64,000 nt of DNA from Symbiodinium natans (taxonomy: Eukaryota; Sar; Dinophyceae; Suessiales; Symbiodiniaceae). The position numbers and the translations under genes were made by a program. The notes under the pieces are model-generated. The model was not told the DNA's origin and ran no database searches. It worked only from the letters and a program-made list of their open reading frames with translations. This document shows positions 23,281 to 36,200 of this stretch, one piece after another. Location of the stretch: NCBI GenBank assembly GCA_905221605.1, contig CAJNDS010000768.1:582359-646358 (forward strand), given 5' to 3'. Positions within the stretch are counted from its first letter, which is position 1, and every line of letters begins with the position of its first letter.

Positions 23281-26200
23281 CTGGAAGCAAGAGGCTGGAA
23301 GTATGCAGCGTCCAGAGGATGCGGTTTATCTGGAATGTCGGCCAGGGCCGCAACACAAAAAAAAAACAAAAAACCTGCCCTCATTCTGCGTCTTGCCAGC
23401 TGCTGAGTGATTTCCGAGTTTTGGGCTGGCTTTAGGGCTATGATTCCTGTGTGTGTGTGTGTCAGTGGCAGACCAAGTCGAAGGTTGCCTGAGCATGCTT
23501 GAGCTCATCATAATCATAGGATCATAGAATGCAGATTCGTCTGTCAAAACCACTGCAAATCTCGGGGGACTACATGAACACTTAGAGGGCTCATGGTCCA
23601 TAAACCGTCATAGGGGTCATAGTATCGGTTCTATGCTTCCAATTCTAGGGCTCACTTGGCCCCCAAAGAACTTCTCCAGCCCTCATACACGCATCTTGTA
23701 CCAGTTGGCCTCAGCTGCCAGCTGTAAGTTCTCCCCCCACAACATAGGGTTTAGGGTTTAGGGTTTAGGGTTCCTTGGTAAGCAAAGCCATCTGAGAAGG
23801 CCCCCACCCAGAAATGCGAACCCTGCTTGGACACTCTGCAAACAAACCGAGGCTCGGAAAACTTCGGCTTTGGGCCGGTTCTTGGCTTTTTTCCGCAGCC
23901 AAAAGGCAACCCCACTTAACACGCATGTGCACCGCAGCAGCAACATCCGCGCAGGAGCACCAAATTAAAGTTTACAAGAGCATTCCAAAGTACAAACCTA
24001 TGTTCACTTTGTTCCTCGGCGACCTCCACATCAAGAATCAAAGTCGTACCACGCTTACGCCGGGCACTCAGAAAAACATAAACATCAAACATCACAGCAC
24101 TGATCTTACATGTGCTTGGAATGTTACAATGAAAAAAGGCAATCCTCTCCGCCTTATGTACGCCAGCCGGTGGCCCGAAATCGACAAACCCAAGTCCGAA
24201 ATTCCACGGAACCCCAATCCGTTCCTCTAATTATATTCATATTTTCACAGAAGGAATATTCAAAAAATATACAATAAGAATGCGATGAATTCTGGCTGGT
24301 GGTGCTTGTGCGGCATCCTGCTACTGCGGTGGTTACCATGCCAGGACCCAGTGCCCGGTCAAGGGCACATCTAACCTTCTCCTGGTTCTTTGCCGAACCT
24401 GCTGATGAGGAGGGTTTAGGGTTTAGGGTTTCGGGCTTAGGGTTTAGGGCTTAAGGGGGGGCTGACTTCCTCCAACTTCGGTGGGCATATGGGGTGGCCA
24501 TGGCTTCCTGAGAACCAGGAGGACCCTCCACTCGGTTGAGTGGCCTGAGGCAACGAATGCCAGTGTCGGCTTGGCTTCAAGTTTTGACAGACACCCCGAT
24601 GTGGCAGATGGTTCGAACTTGTCAACCCTAAGCCCGAAACCCTAAACCCTTCTGTCGTTATGAATATCTACCCGTCCTACTGTGTAGCTACCGGACCTTG
24701 AAATTGATTGGATGCCAACATAAGCATGTTAATGAGCTCCACGTGAGCACCTCATACTCACAGTATATCATCTACGGTAGCATCTTTCGTAGACAAGCTG
24801 CAGAATATCTGACACTGAACGCTGAGGTGAGTTCTAGGAGTTCTGGGATTCTAGGACCGAGCGAACCGGCAGCCGCCAAAAGCTCCAAGGCACTGTGCAC
24901 CACAAATCCGAAACCAAACTTTGATATCGCACCCCTACGCAGCTAACCCAAATCGACTACCAGCAATCGCTGCGCCAATGTCCCAAATCTACGGAATAGC
25001 TGAACACTCCTTAGGCTTGTGGAGTGTTCATCGAATTCCAGGCAGCTATGCGCCGCCTGGTGAGATCCGCTAAAAAATCATCCAGTGCCCTGAAAGCCGG
25101 TAAGCTCGAGACTCTATAATTAGGCTACATGGCTTCAACCAGCAGTTGACAGTTGGAGCACCCGGAGCCAAACCTATAACCCCCCTTGCAAACCACAATG
25201 ATACCACAATGCGGCAACTGGTGTACCCGGTGTACCCTCCATCAGTCAATCGTAAGGACGTCTGTATGGATGTCACGCTCCATCTGCTCGCGAAGCTGTT
25301 CCAGCCTCAGATTTTCGGGCAGTGGTCGGCACGAGGAGTCGAACTAAAATTCATCATCCACCGAGCTTAGCTGCATGTTGCGGCCGTCCTTTCAACATGC
25401 ACAAGCTAGCAGCGCATACGTAGAACTTGCGTCTTGAAAGGTCCGCTGCCACTACACATCATCACCCCTTCAACACCCAATGCCGAAGTGTGCGACTTGG
25501 TCGCACCCCAAGATGGGGACCTCCCACGCATGATCTTGGGCAGAGCACACAAAGCAAATCCGCTGTGCGGCCGGGGGACTCGTCAAGCGCGATCTCGCGG
25601 AGGTCAATGTCAGAGCCTGGGATTTACTACGAGCCCCTGGGTACCCCCAAAAAGACCTCAATGTGAAGCACCCCCTGTGTAAGAATTACAAAGCTGAGGA
25701 CTTTGCCTGGCCCTATTTTACTAGGTGATTGTAATTTGGGGACTTTGCTTGGCCTTATACTTAATTGAAGGCTTCACAAGGCGCACCGACTTGATCTCAT
25801 TCATGTCGGCGCCTCCTTGCAGTCTTTTCTGCTTACTACTCATTGAAGGTCCTAAGAAAACCAATTTCAAGACTGAGCACGCAGGGCTCTAAGACCTTGA
25901 CGTCAATTGAAGTGGGTTTCAGATGCCTGTGGGCTCTATGTACAGTGTACAACGCCACTCGGCCTCCTCAGCAGGGACCTCCTTTCTTCAACCAGAAACC
26001 CCTGCACTCGTAACAACCCTGAATCGCTGATCTTCGGCAGGGAGCCTAAGAAGCCCTTCAGCGCAGCCTCCGCCGACAGCCGGCGCCTGGGGGGTCACTT
26101 GCGGCTCAGGGCTTCGGGGTTTAGGGTTTAGGGCTTAGGGCTCCTACGCGCTTGGCATGTGAAGGAGAGGTGCGGATTGACGGCCCCCAAGCGCTTGAGG

Positions 26201-26356
26201 TCAAAGCTGCACCAAGGCCTGAAATCATGACCGGTTCTGTTGGACAGGCCTCTTCATGGGCGAGGCCTCTTCCAGGGACTTGCGCTTTCCCTGGCAGGAA
26301 AGCCGGTGGTGGTGGGGGGCCGGGCTTGTGTTCGGGCCTGCCGAACAGAGCAACTA

Positions 26357-26470
26357 CCCGAAGAGCCCAATACCCCTTGACTCAGGAATATTCCTTAAAA
26401 TCATATTCGGGATCCCAAATTCATTTAAGGTATCTTCCTTATTTAAGGGTTATAATGGGCTCTTTGGGTA
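26357..26470. repeat. Family C element
   Basis: AGAGCCCAATACCCCTTGAC at the left, TTATTTAAGGGTTATAATGG-GCTCT at the right, with ATTTAAGGTAT-type inner arms. Confidence 0.5.
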
Positions 26471-29396
26471 AACGACTTTGAATACAAAACCCTAAACCCT
26501 AAACCCTAAACCGTAAACGTCCCACCTTCCCTCATTCCCCCAAAGGCTCCAGATCGCGCCTGGAAGAAGGCCGCCTGGAGCGTCTGGCGGCCTCCTGAAC
26601 CTCATCTATCAAGGAACTGAAGGAGGGAACCTTATAAGGGACCTTAGGGATAGTATGGGGTAATGTAGGGGTCACTTAGGTAGTATAAGGTGTATATAGG
26701 GTTATATAGGGGAATAAGGAATAAGATTAAGGGTCCCTTCTAGGAGTCCCTCCTTTTACCCCTTGAGTCTAGCTTCCCACTTTTTTGAGGGAGCCACCTC
26801 GAGGGCAGAAGGGTGCAGGGGACCCGAACCTCAAGAACCTGTGGGATATTGTTCAAGACCCAATAAATATGATCAGAGTCGTCTCCATAACCCCCCCCGA
26901 GCCTAAACCCCAAACCCTTAGCTTCACCATCTTGAAAATGATCATGTTTGTTCCTTATATTGGGTTTAAGTATTTATAAAAATTTAAAATGATTTTCAAC
27001 AATGACCGAGTAAGCCCTAAATCCGAAACCCGATAAACTCTAAACCCTCACATCGAAACCTTTAACCGAAGCTTCCCTCCAAGATGGCCTTGGCCCTGCG
27101 GTGTGGCGGGGCGACGTCTCGGCGGCGAGGGAGATCATTGGAGTTCAGGCGGGAGGTTTGCCCAATATGTATATGTATAAAAATATATATATATACATAT
27201 GTATGGATGTGTGCATACTTAATGTTATGCACATATGTGTGCGTATGTACATGTATACCTTCAAGAGGGAAAGTACCAGTAGCTAAGGTATGTGTCCTGC
27301 CTTTGCAAAGTTCAGAGGAGGGTGATGTAGGAGGGGCTCAGGTTCGAGGAGTTCAGGGCTATGACTTTTGTTTGCGTTAGCCTTCTCTGTTTTTCTATTT
27401 CCAATTCCACCGTCGACAGTCAACCCTAAACCCTCAACCCTAAACCCCGCGTAACTGCAGGCTTGCCTATGTCGGGGCTTGGGACTGTGTAGATTTGTGG
27501 GGGAACAGCTGTTGCTTGACCTGCAGGATCTCCCTTTCCAAGACTGGTGCAAAAGGATTTGCTCGAGAATTCTCTGCGGTCTCAGGGGAATAACCCCGCA
27601 CGCCCTAAATCTGAGGCCCTAAACCCGACACCCTAAACCCTAAACCCTAGCCCCGTCCAATGCAGCTGGCAAACTGGTTTGCCCCCCGCTGCGCACCGGC
27701 GCCACGTGATGGGGCGCCACCGCCGCGCAGCCTGGCAGCGAAATCCTGTAAGCCAAGCCTAGTTGACAATGACAGCAAGCCTCATGAAAAAATGATGAGA
27801 AGCCTAATGCTACTGATACTGGGCCTAAATTATAAGTCGTGTCTCCTCTGTCGACTGGAAGCCTTGAAGCCCTGAATCCTTTGGCCGCAAGAGCCAAAAG
27901 GCCGCAACACCAAGTCGAAACGCCCAAGACTGGCCCAAAACCCCGAAGACTAAGCCCCTCCCCCCTCAGTCTGCAGGCTTGTAAAGCTGTTTTGGTCACA
28001 GGCCAAAAAGAGAGGATCCAAAACTTACCCGCAGCACGTATGGTTTGCCCACACCCATTGGTTGCCCACATGGTCTGCCCAGGGTTCAGGGTTTAAGGTT
28101 GAGGGTTTTTTTGGGTTGAGGGTTTTTAGGGTTTAGGGCTTTTAGGCTGTTTAGAGTCTAGGGCTTTTAGGGCTTAGCGTGTTTAGGGTTTAGGGCCTTT
28201 AGGGTTTAGAGTGTTTGGGGTTTAGGGCTTTTTAGGGTTTAGGGCTTTTAGGATTTAGGGCTTTTATGGTTTTTAGGGTTTGGGGTTTTTGTGTTCCCAG
28301 CGCGCGGGCACACATCGCGTATACGCACACTCGCGTTGCCAACTCTGGAGTTGGCTTGATGAAGTTGCGTGTCCTGTCAAGCCTTGCGGAGTCCTGAAAC
28401 CTTGGCAGGGGCGACGTTGTCGCATGTCACAAGGGGCCTCTAAAGCAATAACGCGGGCAAACCACAAGTAGTGGCCGAAAACTTAGCGGTCGGATTCTGG
28501 TATGTACGCACAGACTTCAACCCTTTAAGTAGGTTACTTTGAGCCTCAGCTTTAGGAGAGATTCCCAAACGAAAAGCCTTCCAGGCTCGGGCGGCGCCCT
28601 TGTGGCAGCTGGGCGCGGGGGCTGCGGGAGCGGCTTCCTAAAACAAGAAGAAGGGTTTACGGTTTAGGGTTTCGGGTCGGTTCAGCTTCGTTGTACGCTA
28701 GCATGAACCCTGTCAAGTAGCAAAGCACATACAACATAAATTGTAAACACTGCAGACACACACACAACTGTTTCTGTGTAATGTATATATATATATAGAT
28801 GAATCAATGTGAATACGAATATGTACATATATGGATATACGTAAGGATCTAGATGTAGACCTTTAGGCATTTTGGTTTTACATACCCTAGGCTTGGCCTT
28901 GCTTGGCTACTGTATGTGCTTCGTTGTGTTGCTCTTAGTTCTGAAAGGGGGCGTTACGGGGTGAAGAAGGTCTTCTGAGCGAGAGAGCTGAAATGCTCTG
29001 AGCCTTTTGGTGAAAGGAACTAAAGGCTAGCCGTTTAGGATTGCATAGGGCTTCCGATACCCGAAAGCGTGAAAGCTACTAACTCGCCTCCAAAAGCCAC
29101 AAACGAAAGCTCAGAAGCAACTCCCTGGCTCTTAGTATGGAGTTTGGGAATGCAACACCTTGAAGTATCTCCCTAATAATTTTTTTCCCCTTAAGGAATC
29201 ATCTGGGGACCCGAACTGCCCTAAACCCGAAACCCTAAACCCTAAACCCTAAACCCTAAACCCGCAACCGAGCAGCACTGCCATGAGTCGGCGCATGCAA
29301 TCATCCACCAGGTCTTGTGGCAACTTGTGCCGTTCCCGAAGCCTCTGTGGCCACAAGCCTACTGCATTCGTTGGTATGCATTATATGTATGTGTAC

Positions 29397-29612
29397 AAAT
29401 ATCAAGTATACAAATATATCAAATATATATATATATAAGTATATAAGTATATAAATACATAAATATATAAATATAAAAATATAAAAATATAAAAATATAA
29501 AAATATAAAAAATTATATAAATATATAAATACAGTTACTAATAAATACACATAAATAAATAAATATATACATATAAATATAAATATAAATACAAATATAA
29601 ATATATATATAC
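29397..29612 (+). repeat. AT-rich microsatellite cluster
   Basis: Interleaved TATAAA, ATAAAA and (TA)n units over about 215 bp. No gene signal. Confidence 0.5.
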
Positions 29613-31400
29613 ATATTGAATCATACATGCAGTTAGGTGTGCGGGTCCATTGAAGGTCTGGTGGATGGCGGGTGCCAAGATCAACTTACTGGTGCCTAAT
29701 TCCATGCATCCCGACTCAGCACTAGTGAGCCAAGGTCGAACCCACGGTTTAGGGTTAAGGCTTTAGGGCTTGGGGTTTAGGGACATGTCTGCAAGCAAAA
29801 TGCATTTTGGAAGCTGCTACTGATAGTATGTACATGGGTAGTTCTCTAAGTTAGCACCTTGTTGGGACTACCTTGTGTGTACGAGTCCTTATACTTCGTG
29901 TCGCCGCACATAGGCCAGACATACTGGGGCAGCCGTGCTACGTGCGAAGCAGCTGAGGCGCGCACAGCGCGTGAAGAGGCCCTGCCTGGACGGCGGTCTC
30001 CTGAACCACGCCAGAATGCAAGGGTTTGGGGTTTAGGGTTTACATTACAGTTTCCTCTTGTAATCCTATTATGTGTAATACAATGTGCCCCTTCTATTTG
30101 TAAAAAGGCTTGCAACTGACGAGGATTCGGCCTGCCACTTCACAATCTTCCGGGTTGAGGCCTTCTACCCAGCATGGGGGGGCTCTCCGAAACCAAAGGT
30201 ACCCTTTTCAGGGGTTCCTACAAATATGATTGGGAGGGGGGAGCCCCGATATTTCGGAATTGCCCGCAATACTTCTTCATGGATTCGCACAAGCGTGCTT
30301 GTCTCGCGATTCACAATCTCCCCGGATTAGAGCAGCCTCGCCCCTGCCGGGAATGGCCTCCTCACATGCATGACCTCATTTGACATTGCTGCTCTAATAA
30401 TTAAGAGGCGCGCCTTTCTATTCGAAGGGCACTCAGGTGGGCCTTCGCATGCATCATGTCATGTTTGCGTCAAAATGGCCTATGCTAATAAGGTGGGCGA
30501 CGTCAATCCGGTGTGTTGACACGTGACTCGCGGCCCTGTGACGGAGTCGATAGCTTCTACCCTGCGCCTCTAGCCTCAAAAAGTGGTGTCAACAACTCGC
30601 ACGTTCTGCGAAAGAATTTGTAGGCGCTGTGCTGCATCTTTTTGGAAAACCAAAACGCCCCCAAGGTTCCCTTGAGCTTGCCATGGAAACTTAGACGCGG
30701 CGGGTCAGAAATTAGGGCCTCAGGCCCTATAAACCTTGAACCGGGTTGATGTTGAGGAACTTCCTGCTTTAGGGCTTCGGGTTCTAGGGTTTATCGTGGT
30801 AACTTACTTCAAGTTCATCAGTAGCAGCTTAGAGAAACACTGCCATGGGCATCGGATTTCTCAGGTCCCGAACTCATGGGAAACTATCCCTGAAGCACTC
30901 ACCTGCCCCTAAACCCTAAACTCAAGCTTCTTTAACTTTAAACCCCTTGGGGCCAGCCCCAATCCAGCCTTTAAAGCCGCGATGTTCACTTCTTTCAAGG
31001 ATGTGCTTGAGAAGCATGCCCTGAGTAAAGCGCACAACTGGGCTTGCAGAAGGTTTGGGCTTTGAGGGCTCATTGTCGGGCTTCGAAGGACTTGGAGTTT
31101 GGAGTTTACCCCTAAACCTTGAAGCTTTGCGGATTTTCACTTGTCGGACTATGCAGAACAGATCTTCCAAGCTTAAGGTACATGAACCCTTTTAGGGTTT
31201 ATTTGGTCCAAGAAACTCTGCAAAAGCAATGCCTCCGCAAGTTATCGCAACCCCCGCTGCGCCTGGCTGCTGGATAGTTCCAATCGTCCGGCACCTTGGC
31301 TTGCGGTCGTTTAGGGTTTGGGGTTTAGGGTGTACGGTTTAGGGTTTATGATATAGGGTTTTGATGACATACAATTGGCCGACCTCCTCCTCCTCCACCA

Positions 31401-31465
31401 CCCTAAACCCTAAACCCTAAACCCTAAACCCTAAACCCTAAACCCTAAACCCTAAACCCTAAACC
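31401..31465 (-). repeat. Interstitial telomere array
   Basis: Nine nearly perfect CCCTAAA units, preceded by a short CTC-rich run and followed about 100 bp later by a family A element. Confidence 0.5.
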
Positions 31466-31562
31466 TCAGAAGGGCAACCCGCTGCAATCTTTGACCTGGG
31501 CCTCCTGCCGCGTACTTCTTGCGGTCCAGGTTCCTGAGCTTCATGCACGGTGTGGCTGCAGA

Positions 31563-31671
31563 TATGGGCATTTCCCAAAATAGAGGGGGTACCCCCTTTA
31601 AGACCCCAAATAGAAACGAACCCCTTAAAGGGAACCCCCAAATTGGTGCCCCTGTTTTCGGAAACCCCCAT
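31563..31671 (-). repeat. Family A element
   Basis: Same terminal inverted repeat as the 8404 copy; the right end gives MGVSENRGTNLG on the minus strand. The interior contains its own inverted pair (CCCCTTTAAG / CTTAAAGGGG-like). Confidence 0.5.
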
Positions 31672-32293
31672 GGTCTCAAGATATCACATGGTGCAGATGC
31701 CATGCCACGGGGCTGAAACAGATATGTGTAGACCTGATTTCACGATCCGTCTCAGACATGCGGAATGGGCCTGAACACCAGTTGGCCTCTCAACACCCCA
31801 GCTCAACTCCACCTACTAGTACCCTTGAGGGGGAAAAAAAGTGCGATTCCAGAACTCTGGAAGAACCATGATGCGATCGTGTGGTACTTGGCAGCCCACT
31901 GATCATACAAGAACAAGGCTACCCTTTTTGTGTTGCCTCTATACAGGAACCCAGGAACAAGAAAAACAAAGGGCACCACTGGTATCCTCACTATTTTGCA
32001 ACTAAAAGATCCTTAAATCCCTCAACCCTGATACCAAGCCTTGGAATGCGCTAATTGAGACCTCAACTGCGTGGTTCCCTAATGCTAGGAATTACCGAGC
32101 TAAACCCTGAACCCTAAAAAACCTAAATATCCTCAACCGAAAACCTAAACAATCTTTTTGAACCCAGACTCTTTACATCAGCTGGCTCGAGACTACCCAG
32201 ATCAACCCCTCAACCTAAACCCTAAACCCTAATTAATCCCCAAACCCTAAACCCTAAACCCTAAATTCCAAAACGTAAGTAGAGCGCTGAACT

Positions 32294-32474
32294 ATCTGAG
32301 TTCGGGGAGCTCCAGGATTGCTTCAATCGAGCGATGCTCCTGCATCAGCTTCCGGGCCGTGACGATGCCCACCTCTTTCACATTGGGTCCCAGCTGGAGT
32401 TCTAAGCGTATTTCTGAGTTTTTGTGTTTGGATATATACACGTATATACAGGTACCTATATCTACTTGTACACA

Positions 32475-32505
<31 letters not shown>

Positions 32506-33193
32506 TGTTTGGACACTCACTGCCCGAGAACAAGGAGGCGATCGCATGCCCTCTCTCCCGCACCTTGGAGATGGTGGTCAAGTAGTCACACCCGGCGAGG
32601 ATGCAGAAGTCAACCTCAGTTTCGCCGCGTGCACCCTCCAGTTATGGCCTGGGCTCCCCCCCCCCTACGAGAGGCCAAGGCGAGTGCACCTAGTGCTCGT
32701 CCGAATCTTTGTCAGGGGCGGCCCATTGGGATGCTCCCCTTATACTAGCACTCCTTCATGGGGATTATATTAAGACCTGTCAGTAAAGGGGGAACATCAG
32801 GAGGTGCCCCAGCTAAAGCTCGCACACCGCTACCGAACAAACCCTGCACTGCGAACGAGATGCAAATTCGGCCTGTGTGAAAGCCAGGGCTGCCAAGAGA
32901 GGCTGGAGTTGAATGTCCTCTCGTGTGCAAGGGCGCTATACAATGTACATATATATATATATATCTATATATATATATTGTATCCGCCGACCCCCGCTGG
33001 AGCGGGGGGAGGCGTTAGTGAAGACCCATTCTGGGTCATCCGGCCATCGCCCCACCTTTTATGGCAGCGTCAGCACCCCCCCCCTCTCATCCCATCATGC
33101 ATAAAGCCAGTGTTTTGAGGGCCACCTACCTTGAATGAGGTGTTTTCCACCCCTGTGCCCCCCACCCCCCGCCCAACCACCCCCCCGCCCCCC

Positions 33194-33254
<61 letters not shown>

Positions 33255-36200
33255 CCCCCACCCACTCCCGTGCGAGCTTGGAAAAGGCAGAAAGCGCTGT
33301 AAATACCGTGGTTTTCGTGCTGGCCCCCATAAGCCACGCCTGCCCTCTGCCTGCTACTCCGGGGGGCGTTGCCCGCCCCTGGGCGTAGCCCCTTAGAATT
33401 TATACTTGTTCATCTACTGATTGATGTATATATATATATATATATATACCGCAATATAATATAGGTCATATCTAAATATGTTTGAAAAATTACAAACAAA
33501 TGTTGTGTGTGGCTTGGCAGATTCCCTGAACATTCTATAAACCGAAAACTCTTTGGGGCTGTCTGGTACCGATGGTGTTTGACATATCATGTCAGTGATA
33601 CTCCTCTTGGTGCCTTTATCTTTCACAGGCTAGTACTACATATTAAATAACCCTAAACCCCAAACCCTCAACTGCGTGTATCGCGAATGTTGTTACAAGT
33701 AGTAATCTGGCGCCGGGGAGGTTCGTAGCCTGGATGCTGAGGACCTGGAAGAAAGGGTGTGCAGATCGGGCAGCCCCTGACTTTAACACTTTCCAAGTCG
33801 GGGAAGCTTAAAAGCCCCCTCTACTGTAAAGCCCAGCAACCATATTATATTAGGGGTACCCTTTTTGGGTTGGTTACTTTACAAGGGAACCTTGAACCAA
33901 AAAAAGGCCAAAAGGGTATAAGCCCTGTTAAACAGGCCCAGACCTTTTCGCATCTCCGTGGGTGCACAAAGCCACTTGTTTAGGATTTGGGGTTTAGGTT
34001 TAGGGTTGTGGTCATTGCGACCGGGGCATCTGCAAACGAAGAATCACCTCTTCGCTTCCCTTCGCAAAGTCAAGGCAACACAGCTGATCATTCCAAGCCA
34101 GGAATTTAAGGACCTTGTGGATTCGGATTTGTTTTTCTTCGTGGTTCTGAGGCTTTTGGGCTTTAAGCTTTGCCTCAGAAGGCTTTGGGTGTAGGCCCTG
34201 CGAGGCCCTGGAACTTGAAAATCAAGCGCTCCTGCACCAGTGGAACTTGTGGCGAGGCTGCAGCTCTATGGAGGTTCCTGAAAGTTAGGTTTAGGGCTTA
34301 GGGTTTAGGGTTTAGGATTTAGGGTTTAGGGTTTGGTTGGTTTGTAAACGAGCCTGTAGGAGATTGCAGGAAGGGGTTGCGGGGTGTGGGGCTATACTGT
34401 TTGGCTCTGGCGGTGTTCGGCCGGCATCGTGCGAATCAGGCTTGCAGGCCGTGCTTTGCAGCTAGCCGAAGATCATCCATGCCGGTTTAGGGTTTAGGGT
34501 TTAGGCTTTAGGGTTTCATGCCGATACCATTTTGTCTTGGCTTCTGTTTGTCTCCAACTCCACCTTCCGGGGGTTGCAGAATCCAACCCGGCGGTCCGAC
34601 TGAACTCTCAGGGCGACACAGGAGTTTCAACAAAAGGCAACCCCCTCGACTGGGTTTTTGTTTTGCCTCCCCGGGGCTTGGGGCGTAGGGCTTAGGGCTT
34701 AGGGGAACCGCCTCAATAGCCGTGGTGTCCCAAACACCAGAGCGTCGAAGTCCTGGGCAGACGATAAGCCACTAAGCCCAGAGGTCTATTGCAAGTCATG
34801 CAAGCTCGGTGAGGGCACACGCCTAGTGTCAGATCATGTCTCATCACAGTTGCAATGGAAGATACAATGGCCCGCCATCCACTACAAGCAATTCTTGGGG
34901 ACGAAATCAACCCTGAAATTATGGGTCATATACCCAAAACTACTATAGTGCCTATTCAGGTATATGAACCACAACCCCTTTTAGGTCATATACCCTATAC
35001 TGCCATAGTCCCTATTCATGTATACCACAAACCAATTTAGGGTTCATGTAGTTCCCAAGGATGAGATTAAGCTCGGCCTAGCTGTTGACCGTGGCGGTGT
35101 AGCGCCATGCCAACCCACTCCCACGTAATTTGAAGGCACATAGAGAGCCCAACATCCCCTCAACTAGGGAATATACCTCAAAATATCTACCAGTAGGTAT
35201 CCTTAACATGGCTTAAGGTCTCTTCCTTGTTTCAAGGGGTATGGGGGGCCCTGTGAAGGCATAGCTCTCATCAGCCTCGACCCTTGCATAGTAGGGGCCC
35301 GCAGCTCTCAAAAACAAAACTGAAAACACAATGACACGGCATTTCTCTGTACAATGTCACGCCCGTGTTTAACAATGCTTGGGCGGGTACCCCTAAACCC
35401 TAAACCCTAAAGCCCTACAACTAATGGATTGCATCTGGTCATGTGACACTCTCAGGAGGTTTTGGGCTCAGTGGGACGGCCTGGGGCTCAAAAGCATCTG
35501 GCAGAAGCCCTCCGAGCTCAACATCGATTAGCATCTGCAGCCTTTCCACTTACCACGTTCTCCCTAGACGACAACTCGAGAGCGGGTGTGCTGGGCTAAA
35601 ACTCCTTACAGCTTGCGTCCAGTGCTTTGGAGCTAGCGGAATCCCGAAAGATGGCGCAAGGTGCCTCAGAAAAGGCCGTCATTCAAGGGCAGAGATAAAC
35701 GAGTCCAGCGGCTTCACCCACCCGCAAACTGTACCCAGCTCAAGTACCGAAGCCCCATCATCAGCACTTCGCCCCAGCCCAAACCTCTGCTTAGAGGCTC
35801 ATGGTACTTATTAACCAATAACTGTACTTATAACCCATTTGTAAGTGCCCGAATCTGGTTATTCTTGGGTTACAAGTACAGTTAGTATTGGGTTGATAAG
35901 TACCCCAACCCCCTAAACCCTAAACCCTAATTAACCCTAAACCCTAAACCCCTGCATCCCAGCTGCTTCGGTCGCCGCAGCCTGGGCGTGACCGGCCGCG
36001 GCCAATTCTGCACAGAGCGCTTCTGCCTGACATCCCCAAGAGCCCAATATCCCCGTAAATACGGAATATACCTGAAAGCATTACTATTATTATTCTTATT
36101 ATTCTTCTTATTCTTGATATTTTCAATATTAAGGATCCTTATATATTTTAGAGTATAATCCTTAATTCAGAGGTCTTGGGCTACCTGGGTCCGTCCATCA

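Larger units (their letters stand above)
19830..32250. other. Repeat-rich region without a supported gene
   Basis: I found no recognisable exon. The stretch carries families C, B, K, I, A and telomere blocks (20521-20572, 20715-20790, 23744-23772, 24415-24435, 26480-26514, 28080-28280, 29221-29262, 31313-31350, 32217-32265), AT-rich tracts (21476-21530, 27170-27240, 28777-28850, 29397-29612), and isolated open frames. C-terminal FEN1 exons should lie in its right part but were not seen. Confidence 0.5.

Noticed and set aside
33070-33388. Poly-Gly and poly-Pro open frames
   Set aside because: Pure by-products of the C run.
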